From Anaeramoeba flamelloides (Eukaryota > Metamonada > Anaeramoebidae), in contig JANTQA010000026.1 in NCBI GenBank assembly GCA_027625915.1, positions 4,898,001-4,962,000 on the forward strand: a stretch of 64,000 nucleotides of DNA, given 5' to 3'. Positions within the stretch are counted from its first letter, which is position 1; every line of letters starts with the position of its first letter. The notes beneath the pieces are model-generated. The model saw nothing but the letters and a program-made list of their open reading frames with translations, made no database searches and had not been told where the DNA came from. This document shows, piece by piece, positions 11,493-24,343 of the stretch. The translations under genes were made by a program, and so were the position numbers.

Positions 11493-11869
11493 AAAGAAAT
11501 AAATTAACTTCCAAAGAATAAAAACTTTTATTATTTCGAATCAAATCACCCTAAAAAATACTGCTTTACTTTATTTTCAAAATCAAAAAAGAGGTTTTGG
11601 AGATCCTCAAAAATTGTGAACTTTTTTCAACAAATATTTAATGGTTGAAATACCCAAGAAAGACCCAGACAAAAAAAAATAAATTTTATTCTGTGTTACA
11701 TATGATTATGTATTTAATAATGTATTTTAACTTTTATTAATTGATCTTACTTTTCATTTTTAGTCAGGTTTCGTATTAAAAGTCATATTTCATTTTTTTT
11801 TGCATCTGTTACACCTAGATTTTGTTTGTTCAAACCAATTTTTTTTATCTTACTTAAACTATTTTTCAG

Positions 11870-12450
11870 TACAAGGGGATTAATTTTATTGAATAAATAG
11901 AACATATTGTATGAGTTTAATTTATTATTCTTCTCAAAATTAAATTTTGATTTTTTAGATCAAAATATTTTTTCTTATTTTGTATATTAATATTTTTTTT
12001 TTTTTCAACTTTTTGTTTTTTTTTTTTATTGAAAAAGAAAATTTGAAAAAAAAATCTTTTGAAACTCCTTATTTATATAAAGAAAATTGATTTTTAGTAT
12101 TTTGTTGTAAAATGAATAGATTTACAAGTAAAAAATCTTATTGTCAACAATTTTAATTTTACAAAAGAAATTGAGAAATTTAGCACGATATCTTCCAATG
12201 AAAGATACCAAAAAATTTTTTAATTTTTTATAGTTTTTTCCGAACGGTATGGTTTGTTCAGTGATTTCTTGTTGGAAGATCAACTCTAATCTGGATTTTA
12301 TTCTTATTCTATTTCTATTTAATCTTGATTTGGTTGATTCTTGTAAAAAAACTTAAATTTTTGATTTTTGGGTGGGTACCTTTGAGTGAAATGGAGATAA
12401 TTTTGTTATGATTTCTATATTTTGAAGAATAATTGTTGTCCATTATGATC
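11870..12450. repeat. Family G decayed repeat, copy 2
   Basis: It shares ordered landmarks with 5990-6610 (TTTTATTGAATAAATAG, TTATTCTTCTCA, CTTCCAATGAAAGAT, GGTTTGTTCAG). Confidence 0.5.
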
Positions 12451-12537
12451 ACACTGAATTTTAGATTATTTTGTAAGTTATAGTAAATACTATTGGTAAA
12501 TAAGAGATCATTGATAAAAAAAAAAAGTATAACCATT

Positions 12538-12968
12538 GTGGAAACAAAGTGAAACAGGGAAAAAAAGTGAAACAGGGTTTTTAATTGGGAACATTACTGA
12601 AAATTCAAATTAAGATCAATTAAAAAAAATCTTAATAAATAAATAAATATAAGGTGAAGTATTCAACACAATTACAGTTTTTTTTAATACTATCTTTTGA
12701 TATGGGTTTAATTTGATTGATCAATTATTAAAAATTTGTTCAAAAAATTGAATATTTTTGCGATCTTCAAAACCAAACTCAACAATTTCAATAATCATGT
12801 AGATTTAAATTGGGTTTGTTGGGTTGATTGAAAATAATATAATGGATTATTATTTGAAGTTAATTGGTTTCTTTTTTAAATTTTTTTTCCTTTTCACTTA
12901 CAGTAATGTTCCCAATGAAAAACATTGTTTCACTTTTTTTCCTTTTTCACTTGTTTTCAACAACAGTA
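12538..12968. mobile_element. MITE J, copy 1
   Basis: The left end carries GTGGAAACAAAGTGAAACAG and TTGGGAACATTACTG. The right end carries CAGTAATGTTCCCAAT and GTTTCACTTTTTTTCC in inverted order. The element is about 430 bp and lies directly against the left end of the family A copy at 12964. A second copy lies at about 28780-29295. It is non-coding. Confidence 0.75.
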
Positions 12969-13940
12969 ATATTGAAAAACTACCATACCAAAAAGAATCC
13001 CTAACAGGATTTATAATTATCAATATTAGGAAAATAGAAGTAATATTCTGTTATTTTCAATAAAACAATTTTTATAAATAACCAAATATTTTTACGAACT
13101 GGGTAATAAACCTACCAGCGCTCATTAAAGTAGGTTTTTCTTTAGAATTCTCATTTGATTGTTGAATAAGAAAAGTCATTTTCCATCTTTTGAACAACAA
13201 TATATGTTTTTCTGAGGATTACTAGAGTTTGGAAAATGATAATTTTTCTTCTTGTTTTTTGATTGCTTGAATTGTGTTTTGAACAAGTGTAATTTAATTA
13301 ATTATCATTCTAATAAGTGGGGGGGTTATAATTGAAAGTAAGTTTGGTTCTTAACAAAAAGAAATTCCTGTTTTCAAAATAAATCGTTCAGAAAAGTTTA
13401 ATTTATATTTCAAAATAACAATCCTTTTGTTTTTTTTTGCTATCGAAAACCTATAAATCAGCCGATAAAAGAAACCAACAACAAACCCTATTTAAATATG
13501 GTATTGGTTTCTTATAGTTCTATTATTTAAATAGACATTATAAAAATGAAGGGATCAAATTGGAAATTTATCAAAAATAGAGTAAATTTTTCTGAAAATT
13601 TTTACCAACAAAAAAAAACAAAAAAATACAAAATATTAAATAAATTATGAAAATTTTCGAACAAATTACATTAATAATTTAACTTTTACTGAAAATATCA
13701 AGGATTTTACGATCAAAATTGATTTGAACTTAGGTATACTATTGAGTAATAAATTGGATGTTGCATTGGAACAAGAAGAAAAAAAAAACACGGAATATAT
13801 TCCCAAACACGGATTATAGTCTTTGTGTGTGTATTATTTCGATCACTCTATTCCACAATTTTTCAACAATATTCACTCATATTAACAATTAAAAATCATG
13901 TCGGGGATTCTTTTCAGTATGGTAGTTTTTTCTAGACTAT
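12964..13940. mobile_element. Family A MITE, copy 3, split by a family B element
   Basis: The left part (12964-13367) and right part (13851-13940) align with the complete copy at 264-757, including AGAGTTTGGAAAATGATAAT and the inverted ends with AATCCCTAACAG / CATGTCGGGGATT. A family B element occupies 13368-13850 between them. This copy is more diverged than the other two. Confidence 0.75.
13368..13850 (+). mobile_element. Family B MITE, copy 1 (inside family A)
   Basis: About 480 bp. Shared blocks include AAATATGGTATTGGTTTCTT, CTATTATTTAAATAGA, AACTTAGGTATACTA and GGATTATAGTC. Other copies lie at 34099-34577 (inverted) and 61857-62333. The ends are short imperfect inverted repeats of the type TGTCAAAATAAAGT / ATTTTGATCA. 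It has no coding capacity. Confidence 0.78.
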
Positions 13941-14468
13941 AATGGATTCAAGCTTTTGTTTAATTTTTTTTATTGGTCTTTTAAATACAAATGTGATAAA
14001 AGTTATCTATTTATCTTTTTACTGGTATTTGAAAATTTTTTTTATTAGATTGAAATTTACAATTTACTTTTCCTTTTCTTAGAAACTAACTTTAATTTTT
14101 TATTCGATCACGGTTATTAGTATGTACACTATTCAATATAAATATTTTCTTATTACATATGGACTCTTGTTAATTTAATTTCCTTTTCCAAACTTTAAGA
14201 GAATTATACTTTTGTTTTTTAAGGGGGTTTTTGAGATAGTCATAATTTTTGGAAAAAAAGAGAATTATTAAGTGAAAAATTATTTCCATTTTTGAGTCAA
14301 ATAGCAGAAAACGAGAAAAGCTCAAATTAAAAGATTGTTAATTGTTGTTATAGTTTTTTACAATCGAGAAGTAGTGTTTGTTGAGTTTAACAAGAAACTT
14401 GCTGACTAATTTTTTACTTTTGAACCTCATTTTTTTACTTTCTACCTTTTTTGGATCAACAAAAACGA

Positions 14469-14693
14469 ATGAGTGCTAGAGATTTTGTATTAAGCAAACC
14501 ACCTGAAGGATTCCATGTTGGGTGTACCAATGATTTCTATTTCCAATTTATAGATCCACAACCACTTGGTGGTCTTATTGAAAAAATTCAAAAAGCAAGT
14601 GCTGATTGTGTTGGTCATGTTCTTGGCTTTTTTGATAAAAAAAATAAACCTTTTCTTTTTGAAAATTATAACACTTCAAAAAAAAAAAAATAA
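14469..14693 (+). CDS. Small unknown protein, 74 residues
   Basis: From the ATG at 14469 the frame encodes MSARDFVLSKPPEGFHVGCT..., through FQFIDPQPLGGLIEKIQKA and VLGFFDKKNKPFLF, ending in a short Lys run at a TAA. An in-frame upstream TTG at 14451 is not needed as a start. Its codon use and mixed amino-acid composition look like real coding DNA, unlike the poly-Phe/Ile/Lys shadows nearby. It has no transmembrane segment or signal peptide. I do not recognise the family. It might be a complete small protein or the first exon of a spliced gene: a GTAAGT lies at 14699, just after the stop. The A13 run before the stop could hide an indel. Confidence 0.5.
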   Translation: MSARDFVLSKPPEGFHVGCTNDFYFQFIDPQPLGGLIEKIQKASADCVGHVLGFFDKKNKPFLFENYNTSKKKK

Positions 14694-17421
14694 CAAAAGT
14701 AAGTTGGTGTGTCTCAATAATATGTCACCAACATTTTCCGAAAAATAAAATTAAGTTTGTTTTGCTTTGTTTTGTTTTGTTTTGTTTTGTTTTGTGTTTT
14801 TTTTTTTTGTTTCTTTTGATCTCCCAAATAATGAGGTGTAATGAATTTTTTAAAGACCACCAGATCTCTAAATTCTTTTTTGCTTAACAATTATAACAAG
14901 AAATGGTTCTAAGGTTAAATTGTGACATAATTAACCCAAAAAATATTTTTTTAATGAAAAGCTAAATAACAAAGGAAGAAAGAAAGAAAGAACTACTAAC
15001 GTAGTATTCAACATAAGAAAAAAAAGTTTTTTAATTTCTTTATTGGCAAGAAAAAAAATCAGTTTTTCACACATTCTTTCAAAGGTATTGAGGTACCTAT
15101 TCTTATTTAAGATTTTGGTGCCATGTTTTGAGTTCAAACCTTTATTTATATTGAAAGCCGTATAAAATTTTGATTTCGTCAACTTTTTAAAGTTAATTAT
15201 TTTAGATTATGCATTTCTGCTTTAGGATTAAGCTATTGGCAAAGTGTGGGTGGGGTTGCTTTTGTGTATACTTGTAGGTATTGTTATTTTATTTTGGAGT
15301 TTATTGGTGTACATTTTTGGTTGATTTTTGGAGTCTTTATTAAAATTTCTAAATAAAAATTTCGGAATTCGGGCAAACAAGAGGGATTAAAAACTCCTCT
15401 GTTAAAAAATAAAAAAATAAAAAATAATCTATTTTTGATATTTTAAATTATTATCTTGTTTTATTTTGAATTATTTAAAAACAAAAAAGTGTTATTTTTG
15501 GTTTTTTATTGAAAAAAAATATCCAAATTTAAAATAATTTGGTTGTTTTTAATAAAATTATAAAAAGTAAAGTAAAAAAAAATATTTTATCTTTGTACTG
15601 TTTGAACAATTAAAAATATTAATTGGTTCATGATATAATCATTAATTGTAAATAGTTGTGAATGAATTCTTCATTGTTTTAATCTAAATTAATGTTACTT
15701 TTAAAACAGTTGGTTGGTTTTGTAATATATGAATAGATTCAAAATTACAGATAAATACATATTATTTTTTTGTTTTTTTTTTCTTCTTGATTTCAGGTGC
15801 TTTAGTCTTATGAAACCAACGGGATAATATAACTGTTCTAGTAAATTTAATATCAATACAAAAAATAATAATAATCGAATTTTAAAATGCATATATGAAA
15901 TCAAAATATGATTATTATAAAATTTAAATAACTTTTAATACTATTTTGGGATTTTAAATGTTTTATTTTATCAAAGTGAGGTATATTTTTTTCTATTTTT
16001 TAATAGTTTATAATCCAACATATTTCTAAATTATTTCCCAAAAAAATAATAATTTCTGTTAAAAGAATAGAAATTTTCTTTTCTGTATTAAATTTCAACC
16101 AAAAATTTTATTGAACAATAAAAGCAGAAGTTTTTAAATACATTTGAAAAAAAAACTATTTTTTTAAAAAATATTACAATATCTATTTTAAACTTGAAAA
16201 AAATATCATTTATTTATTCTTAACATTTTGATAAATATTTTTTTTTTTTTTTGAACTTAAATAATACAATAAAAGAAACTAAAATATTAAAATTAAAAAT
16301 ATTCACCTAAAATGTTTTTTAAAACCCTAGAAAATTCAATTTATGATAAAAAGAAAAAAAATCAAAAAAAAAATGAGTAAAAAATACCCAAAGGTTTGTA
16401 AAGCAAATCAGATCAAAATAAAAAAATGAAATATAAGTAATTGAACATCGACCTCACAAACCAAAATTCCTGATCAATTATGATACTAAACTCAATTAAC
16501 CAAAATTATTATCGGTTTGATTTTGGTTGTGCCAAAATTAAAGATAGCAATTTTTTTTTATTATTATTTTTTACTAATTGTTTCTTTTAAACCCTTTTTA
16601 AATTAAAAAAAATTTTTTTTTTATATTTATTTTTTTTTATTGTCTGTTTTTTGTTTTTTCATTTTTAACCATAAAATTGATTCAGTGTGTCTTTATATTC
16701 TCAGAAATAAATGGTAAATCTATCATTTTAATAAAAAAATTTGCTTTAAAAAAACTTGAAGTTAAATAAAAAATATTTATTATTTAGTATAAATCATCAA
16801 AAAAATACAATATTTTTTTAAGATACTGAACCTTTATGGATTTCACATGATTAAATTTCAATACATTAATTATTTTGTGTATATGTATCAACTAAATAAA
16901 GATAAATTTTATCTATAAAAGACTATTACTATCCAATTTTTTTTTACTTGAGTAATTTGTTTCAAAAATCTTCACAATCCAAAAATCACTAATTTTTTAT
17001 TATTTCAAAATTTAAAAAAAATAAAAAGAATTAAAAATATTCAAACATTTATTTGAATTTATGAAAAAGGATGATTTTTTCAAAATTTACAAATACGGCT
17101 TTGAAATAAGCCTTTTATTGTATTAAATATAAAGAAATTTGTAAAATAGGTTGATCTACAAAATATTCTTTCTCTTGGGTTGTTTTTTATCAGAAATAGT
17201 TTAAAGATTTTACAAAAATAGAAATTGTACTACAAATTTTTTTTAATTTATTTGAATTTATCATTAATTAACAAACTTTATCCCCAATTATCAACAAAAT
17301 CATGATTTATTAAAAAAAATGTAACATCATAATTTATCAATTGTAGCCACATTAAAAAAAACAAAATGCTTTAAAATTTATGCATTTACTTTCATTTTTT
17401 TTTATTTATTATTTCTTTAAT
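14694..17421. other. AT-rich spacer upstream of RPS3
   Basis: It includes a TTTTG pentamer repeat at 14756-14797 and a short G/T-rich stretch near 15240-15320. The rest is A/T homopolymers and I see no gene or clear repeat family. Confidence 0.5.
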
Positions 17422-18044
17422 ATGACACAAATCTCAAAGAAAAAGAAGTTTGTTGGTGATGGAGTCTTCAAATCAGAACTTGGTGAATTTTTTGAAAGAG
17501 AAATTGGTGAAGACGGTTATGTTGGTTTAGATGTTCGAGTAACTGCTTCAAGAACTGATGTTGTTCTTAAAACTACTGCACCACAAAAAGTTTTAGGTAA
17601 AAAACACTTCTAACAAATTAGATCTTTTCACACCAAAAAAAAAACAAACAAAAACACCTGAAATTGTGAAAAAACAAAAACAGAAAAACTCAAACAAAAA
17701 CGAAATTTTTTTGCTTTTTCTTTTCTTTCTCTTCTTTTCTATTTGGAAAAAAAAAAATAAAATTTGATGAATAAAAAAATAAAATTTGGTTCACAAACAA
17801 ATATAATAGGAGAAAAAGGAAGAAGAATTAGAGAATTAACCTCTCTTGTTGAAAAAAGATTTGGATTTAAAGAAGGCGGAATTGAATTATATGCCGATCG
17901 TGTTGAAAGAAGATCCTTATCAGCTGCTTCTCAAGCTGAATCAATTAAATTTAAGTTACTTGCTGGTCTTCCAGTTAGAAGGTTTGTTTTTGTAGTTTCT
18001 CTTCTTCTATTTTTTGTTTTAATTTTAGTTATTCTTTTTTTTTT

Positions 18045-18084
<40 letters not shown>

Positions 18085-18660
18085 AAAATTTCAAATCTTC
18101 AAAAACTATTTATTTGCGTTGTATCAAAAATATATTGAAATACTCATCCTTAATTCTGTTTCTGTATTGACTATATTTCTTCAACAAACTTGCCACCAAA
18201 AAATTTAAAAAAAAAAAAAAAATCCAAACAAAAAAATCATTTGCTTAATGAATTAATTCACCAATAAATACTTTCTCTTGCAAACCTTCAAAAAAAACAT
18301 TTCAGAGCTTGTTATGGTGCCATGAGATTTGCTATGGAAGGAGGAGCCAGAGGTATTGAAATCACAGTTGCAGGAAAGCTCAGAGGACAAAGAGCAAGAG
18401 GTGTCAAATTCAGAGACGGATACATGTTGAAAGCAGGTAAACCAGCAGAAGATATGGTCGACATTGCCGTTAGACACATCATGATGAAACAAGGTATGTT
18501 CGGTGTCAAGGTCAGAATTATGCAACCATACGATCCAGAGGGCAAAATCGGTGTTTCTGTTGAACAGCCAGATGTTATCACAGTATTCCCACCAAAAGAA
18601 GACTCGAAGGATATCGGAAAACACGCACAAGACCTTCCAGTTATTTCTGGAAAAAATTAG
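17422..18660 (+). CDS. RPS3: 40S ribosomal protein S3 (uS3), 3 exons
   Basis: RPS3 lies at the mRNA entry channel of the small ribosomal subunit. Exons are 17422-17596, 17810-17981 and 18306-18660, giving 233 residues (human 243). The start at [16 protein letters not shown] matches the family N-terminus; an upstream in-frame ATG at 17380 adds only a hydrophobic leader and is rejected. The KH-type RNA-binding segment spans the first junction: [20 protein letters not shown]. The second junction restores [17 protein letters not shown]. The C-terminal domain has [18 protein letters not shown] and [14 protein letters not shown]. The C-terminal tail is shorter than in animals. The introns are 213 bp and 324 bp; the second begins GTTTGT and holds a 29-T run. 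Exon 3 is richer in G+C than exons 1 and 2. Confidence 0.97.
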
Positions 18661-21424
18661 ATATTCTATTAAGAAATTTTTTTTTTTTCTTTTTATGAAT
18701 AATTTTACTTGTTTTCCCATTTTTAACATAAACCATAAAACCAATTTTATGATATAAACAAAAAAAAAATATAAAGTGTCTTTCAGTATTGAAACTAATT
18801 GTAATTCATGATCGAAGAATAGTTAGTTTCTTTATTTTTATGATTCAGTTTATCAATAAAATAATAGAACCTATTTTAATAATTTCTCATTTTTTTTTAT
18901 CTGACAATAAGATTCGTTTGCCTGATTTTTTTAAAAACTATCCTTTTCAAACACTAAATCGATTTTTTTAAAGGTGTTCAAGTTATTTCATGTTGGAGTC
19001 TGTAATTATTGTATGTTACTATTTGAAGTAAATTATATTAATAGCCCAAACTCTAAATTACTCGAAAAATCCGCTTTATAAAATAACTTTATTTATGTAA
19101 ACCATACTCGTTCACTTTACTATTTGTTGCAAAATAAATTGAACAAAATTTTTATTTAGCTTTTCAAAAAAATATTTTCTTCGGTGTTTGGTATTTTTTA
19201 AAAATTAATTGAAAACTTGTGAAAATCTTTAATTTATTTTTTTAGTAATTTGTGTTTCTGGCTATGAAATGGATGAGTTGACCTTATGTAAACAATTTTT
19301 TAATTTTCATTTATTTTTTGAAATCCAAAATCCTGTGTTTTCAACATATAACCAAAAAAGAAAATTATTATTTTTATTAGAAATTAAGTAAATTCTTGAA
19401 AATAGTTGTGAATGTTTTTCATTTTATTTTGAAAATATTGATTTTGAATGAAAATTTTTTATTTTATTTCTTTTATTTTTTATGATTAATCAGATAATTT
19501 AAATCTCAGTCAATCAAAATAATTGATGTATCGGTGATTAAATAAATCAAAAAAAAAAAAAAATGATACAATCTTAACTACAGTTTATCAATTAAATAGA
19601 GATCTATTAAGTAAAGATTTTTAATTCCTTAAGGTTTTAAAAAAGTAATTTTCTAGTTTTTTAATAAATGTAAAAAAATTGTAAATACATTTTTAATTTT
19701 GAAAATTGTTTTTAATAAATTTTTTGGTCTTATTGATAAATAAAACGGTATAACAATTTAAGCAAGTAGGTTCATTTCATTAAATTTAAAAATTATTATT
19801 TTGATCAATTTACTGAAAAATATTTTTTGAGTACCACAAGATATTGAAACTTTGAAACCAAAATATTAAATATCATTCGCTGTTCTATCTGTGAAAAGAA
19901 ATACGTGTCAAAATAATTTTGAGTTGAATCTTTCATTTTTCATTTTTTAGAAACTTTTTTTTTATTATTAAATTATTGGTTTTATTAAGGTTTTGGATCT
20001 AGAAATGTATTTATATTGCTGAATGGAATTAATCAAAGAGTAAAAAGCCAAAAAATATGACCTAGAATGTGTGTATTTTGAAAAATTATTTTCTTTTATT
20101 ATATCAAACACGAAGGGTAGCCTTTCCAAATAGATTTGTTGAAATCAAGAAAGAAAAGAAAAAAAAATTGACCAGATCCTCTTCATTTTTTTTTCTTTCC
20201 TATTCTTCTTAATTTGTATGAATATAATCAATTTCAGAACCTTGAAATTTTCACAACATTACAATTTATTATTATTTTACAAAACTTTATTTGACAAATG
20301 TACTTTCAAAATTCTTTTTTCAAATATTTCTATCCAACAAAACCAAAATAAAGAATACTATGCCATAAATTAAAATAAAGGGGTTGAATTCTCAGAACTA
20401 AAAAATAGTTAGGAAAGATTCAATCCAAAATAAAAGAAAAATAAAAAAAAATTTCAAACCATGAATTCAGAATTATTTTTACTTTTACCAATTTGAATGG
20501 AAAATAAATAAATATAAAATTCAACGAATATATCCAATAAATCTCTATTTTTGAGGAGGAAATCAAAAAAATTCTATTTCCTGAACTGTAATCTTGAATT
20601 AAATGAAAATAGGATTTTCAAATCCATTGTAAAAATTCTATAGAAATTGAAAGTAATTTATTTCTCAAAAATAAATTAAAGAAAAGTATTTTCTGTAAAG
20701 AATTAAAAATAAAGCCAAATTAAGAAAAAGTAATTGTATCAAATGTTACAGATTTTTTACTCATGTAACACAAACGATTTTTCTTAAATAAATACCTATC
20801 CTGTTTTGAGGAATTGGTTGTGGAATTTAATCCCTTAAAAATAATTTTTTGAATAAATATTTGGGAAATCGGTTTTAGAACAAACTAATAAAACCAATTT
20901 TGAAGAATAAACAGCCAAAACTTTTAAGTTCTCTTTTTGTAAAAAGAGTTTCCAAAAAAGAAGATAATTCAAAAACTTTATTTTCAGAAGAAAGTGAATG
21001 AAAATATTTTCCTATTTATTGGGAAAAGACAAATCGGCTATTAAATTTTGAAAGAGATCTACAGAAATACAACAAGTCTATAAATTTATTATAATTTTCA
21101 ATAGTTTTATGATTGTTTCCTCAAGTTACTGTTTTTTCTAAAAAAAAAATAAATCTAACTCAATACCGATTACGAAGTATTTTGTTTCGAAAAAGTTCAG
21201 AATAAAGAGAATTTTTGTGATTATTTAGGCTGAGTAAGAGTTTACTAAATTTTTTAAACCAAAACCCAACTTTGTTTAAAGTCCAAAATTGGAAATGTTT
21301 TGATAAAACCTCTTAAATTAAGAGAATCAAAAAATTATGGATTACTTTTTCATTTTTTTTTTAAACCTTTTTATTTTAATTAATTTTAAGAGAACATTTT
21401 TTTCTTTACAGAACTTCTTGTATT
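18661..21424. other. AT-rich spacer between RPS3 and DRG1
   Basis: No gene or strong repeat is recognised. A pyrimidine-rich tract ending in CAG at 21403-21411, just before the DRG1 start, could be the acceptor of a 5' UTR intron. Confidence 0.4.
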
Positions 21425-23923
21425 ATGTCAGGTATTGTCGATAAAATTGAAGAAATCGAACACGAAATCTCTCGTACACAAAAAAATAAAAGAACCGAAA
21501 AGCATTTAGGTTTACTGAAAGCTAAACTTGCAAAATTAAGAAGCGATTTGCTTTTACCACGAGGTGGTGGTGGCAAAAAAGAAGAAGGTTTTGATGTTGC
21601 TAAAACTGGAGAGTCTCGTATTGGATTGATCGGATTTCCTTCAGTTGGTAATAACTTGCTTCAAAATTTCTTTTTTTTTTTAGCCTTTAAATTTTTTTTT
21701 TGTTTTGTTTTTTTTTATTTTAACCAATGACTAATTTTTGGTTTTAAATAAACACATCCCCTTCTCCGAAAAAATTATGTTCAAAAATAGGAAAATCAAC
21801 ACTTTTAAATAAACTTACAAGCTCAGAATCCGAAGTTGCTTCCTATGAATTTACAACTCTTACAACTGTTCCGTAAGTTTCGTTTTTTGTTTTACTTTAT
21901 TTTTTTTTTTTTTTTTTTTTTGTCTGCAAATTAATTTTTTCATATTTCCTTTTCAAAAAGAACATAAAAAAGGTTTCCAAATGAAAAAAAAACCAAGAAA
22001 AGTAACAAATCTTGTTACTGTCTTCTTAAAAAATAAATCAAACAAAAATTTCATTTCAGATTCCAAATTCTAAAATTTATTAGATCATCTTTTAGAAAGT
22101 ACAATTCTTTGAATATAGAAAGGTATTGTTTGGCTTTCTGTGATTTATGTGGTTGATGTGATTCGTTACTAACAATCAATTCTAATAAAAATATTGCTTT
22201 GGATTGAGAAGTGTATTAATTCTAGGATTTATTTTTTTTGAATAAAGTCCTGAAAATAGTACTATTGAAGTTTGCCAACTGCTTTCTTGATAGTTCTGAA
22301 TACTTTTAAAAACTTTTTGAAAATGACTACTCTTTTGGAATGAGAATTCAATATATTGAATTTATGAGACAAATTTTTTAAACAAAGGCCTATTTTCAAT
22401 TTGATAATACAATTCATTCCAAATAAAAAATCTAAAATATTGATAAATTTTCAAAAATTACCCAATGTTTTAAAAAAATTGAAACTCAAACTGTTTAATT
22501 CAATGTTCTAAAACAGTTTAAATAACATTTTTTAAAACTTTTGATCTTGACTTATATCAAACAGCTGTACTTTCAAAAATTTCATTAATTTCGGCTGTTT
22601 GATTCAAGTATATACTAAAAAAAAACATTTAGTTTCTAATAATAATTCGAATAAGAATCCAAATATGAATAAAAATATGAATAAAATAAGAATCAGAATT
22701 AAAATCAGAATCAGAATAAGAAAAGAATAAGAATACTAATAAGAAAAAAAAAAACAGAAAAGAAAAGAATCAGAATCATTAATAATTATTTCACCAAATT
22801 GAATGTTTTGATTAAAATCCATTTCTCAAATTGTATTGTTGATTCTTTGTTTTCTTTCTTTCTTTATTATTAAAATAAAATAGAGGTATTATTTATTATA
22901 TGGGAGCCAAATTACAATTATTGGATCTTCCTGGTATTATTGAAGGTGCTGCAAAAGGAACTGGTAGAGGTAAACAAGTTATTGGTGTTGCTCGTACTTG
23001 TAATTTAATTATTATTATGCTCGATGTTTTAAAACCACTTAAACATAAAGCAATCTTGGAAAAGGAACTTGACGGCTTTGGTATTCGTTTAAATAAAAAA
23101 CCACCTAATATTGTCTTTAACAAGAAAGCTAAAGGTGGTCTTAATTATGTTACAACAGTTCCACAAACTAATCTTGACATAGAAACTGTTAAATCAATTT
23201 TAAAAGAATATCGTATCTTTAATGCAGATATTACTGTTAAATGTGATGCTTCAATTGATGATCTTATTGATGTTATAGAAGGTTTGTTATTTTGATTTTT
23301 ATCACTTATATTTTCATTTTCATTTTCATTTGTAATTTTTATATTTTTCATTTACTTTTTCATTTTCTTTTCCATTTACTTTTTCTTTTTCTTTTTTCAT
23401 TAAAAAATATTAACCATTTCTTTATTTAATAATATTTTGTTTTTAAAAAATAATGGATCTTACAATTATTATTTCTAATTATTCTTTCTCGTCGTTCTTA
23501 ATTAATCAATAAATGTCTATAGGAAATCGTATCTATATGCCATGTCTTTATGTATTAAATAAAATTGATCAGATTAGCTTGACTGAATTAAAACTTGTTT
23601 CCAAAGTACCACATTCCATCCCAATCTCTGCTCATCAGGAATGGAACCTTGATGGATTATTAGAGAGAATTTGGGAGGAACTTGATCTTATTCGTATATA
23701 TACAAAGCCAAAAGGAGAAATCCCAGATTTTAGTTCACCAATTATCGTACCAAGAAAAAAAAGAAAAGTTAAAGATCTTTGTAGAAAAATTCATAAAAAT
23801 ATTATCGAACAATTTAAATTTGCTTATGTTTGGGGTTCCTCTGTTAAACACAATCCCCAAAAGGTTGGTAAAGAGCATATTTTAGATGATGAAGATGTCG
23901 TTCAAATCGTAAAAAAATTTTAA
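21425..23923 (+). CDS. DRG1: DRG1-type developmentally regulated GTP-binding protein (4 exons)
   Basis: DRG1 is a conserved translational GTPase that works with a DFRP partner. Exons are 21425-21647, 21791-21872, 22884-23281 and 23523-23923, giving 367 residues, the same as human DRG1. In order it has the N-terminal helix region ([20 protein letters not shown]), FDVAKTG, the P-loop GFPSVG-KST split by intron 1, the switch region [11 protein letters not shown] split by intron 2, DLPGIIEGA (G3), the DRG-specific S5D2L-like insert ([18 protein letters not shown]), NKID (G4), SAH (G5) and a C-terminal TGS domain ending [12 protein letters not shown]...[18 protein letters not shown] and the Gly-rich loop before it favour DRG1 over DRG2. 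The introns are 143, 1011 and 241 bp; all are GT-AG. Confidence 0.97.
21873..22883 (+). other. Intron 2 of DRG1 (1011 bp)
   Basis: Donor GTAAGT. It carries a T-rich run after the donor and a degenerate (AATAAGAATCAG)-type repeat at about 22655-22775. No coding signal is seen. Confidence 0.85.
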
Positions 23924-24343
23924 AAGGGATTCGATTATCTATCATAAATCTTAAAATTCTGAGAAAAAATTAGAAATATAATAAATAATTTTATCAATAA
24001 ATGAAATAAATATAAACATAAAATAGAATAAAATTTTTATATCTTGGATTTAAATCATTTATCTTTCTTTTTTTCTCTTTCTTTTTCTTTCTTCCTCTTT
24101 TTAATTGTTACAAACATCTAATGTAGATTAATCTGGAATGAAAAAAATCAATCATTCAATAAAGCAACCAAATTATCTTTCAGAATCTACTTGAATTTTT
24201 AAATATAAATATTGCCAAGAAATTTTATTCATTTTTACACATTTTTTATATTTGTTTGTGAAATTATTATCATTCTACTTGAAAATTTTTTTTTATTTTT
24301 ATATTTATTTTTTTATATTGTTTGTCTTGAGTATAAGTGTGTG

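Larger units (their letters stand above)
9991..14468. other. Gene-free region between beta-tubulin and the 74-residue ORF
   Basis: It contains a (TA)n run at 10700-10727, a TCGCGA cluster at 11243-11286, a palindromic element, a family G copy, MITE J and a family A copy interrupted by B (described separately). The remainder, including an AT-rich ORF at 10842-11075 with no family resemblance, shows no gene I can support. Confidence 0.5.

Noticed and set aside
14451-14468. TTG start giving six extra residues on the small ORF
   Set aside because: An ATG follows at once, and TTG starts are not expected in a eukaryotic nuclear gene.
17380-17421. Upstream in-frame start for RPS3
   Set aside because: It adds MHLLSFFFIYYFFN, which no RPS3 has; the ATG at 17422 matches the family start.
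22655-22775. AATCAGAATAAGAA-type tract in DRG1 intron 2 as a coding repeat
   Set aside because: It lies within a well-defined intron and is interrupted in all frames.
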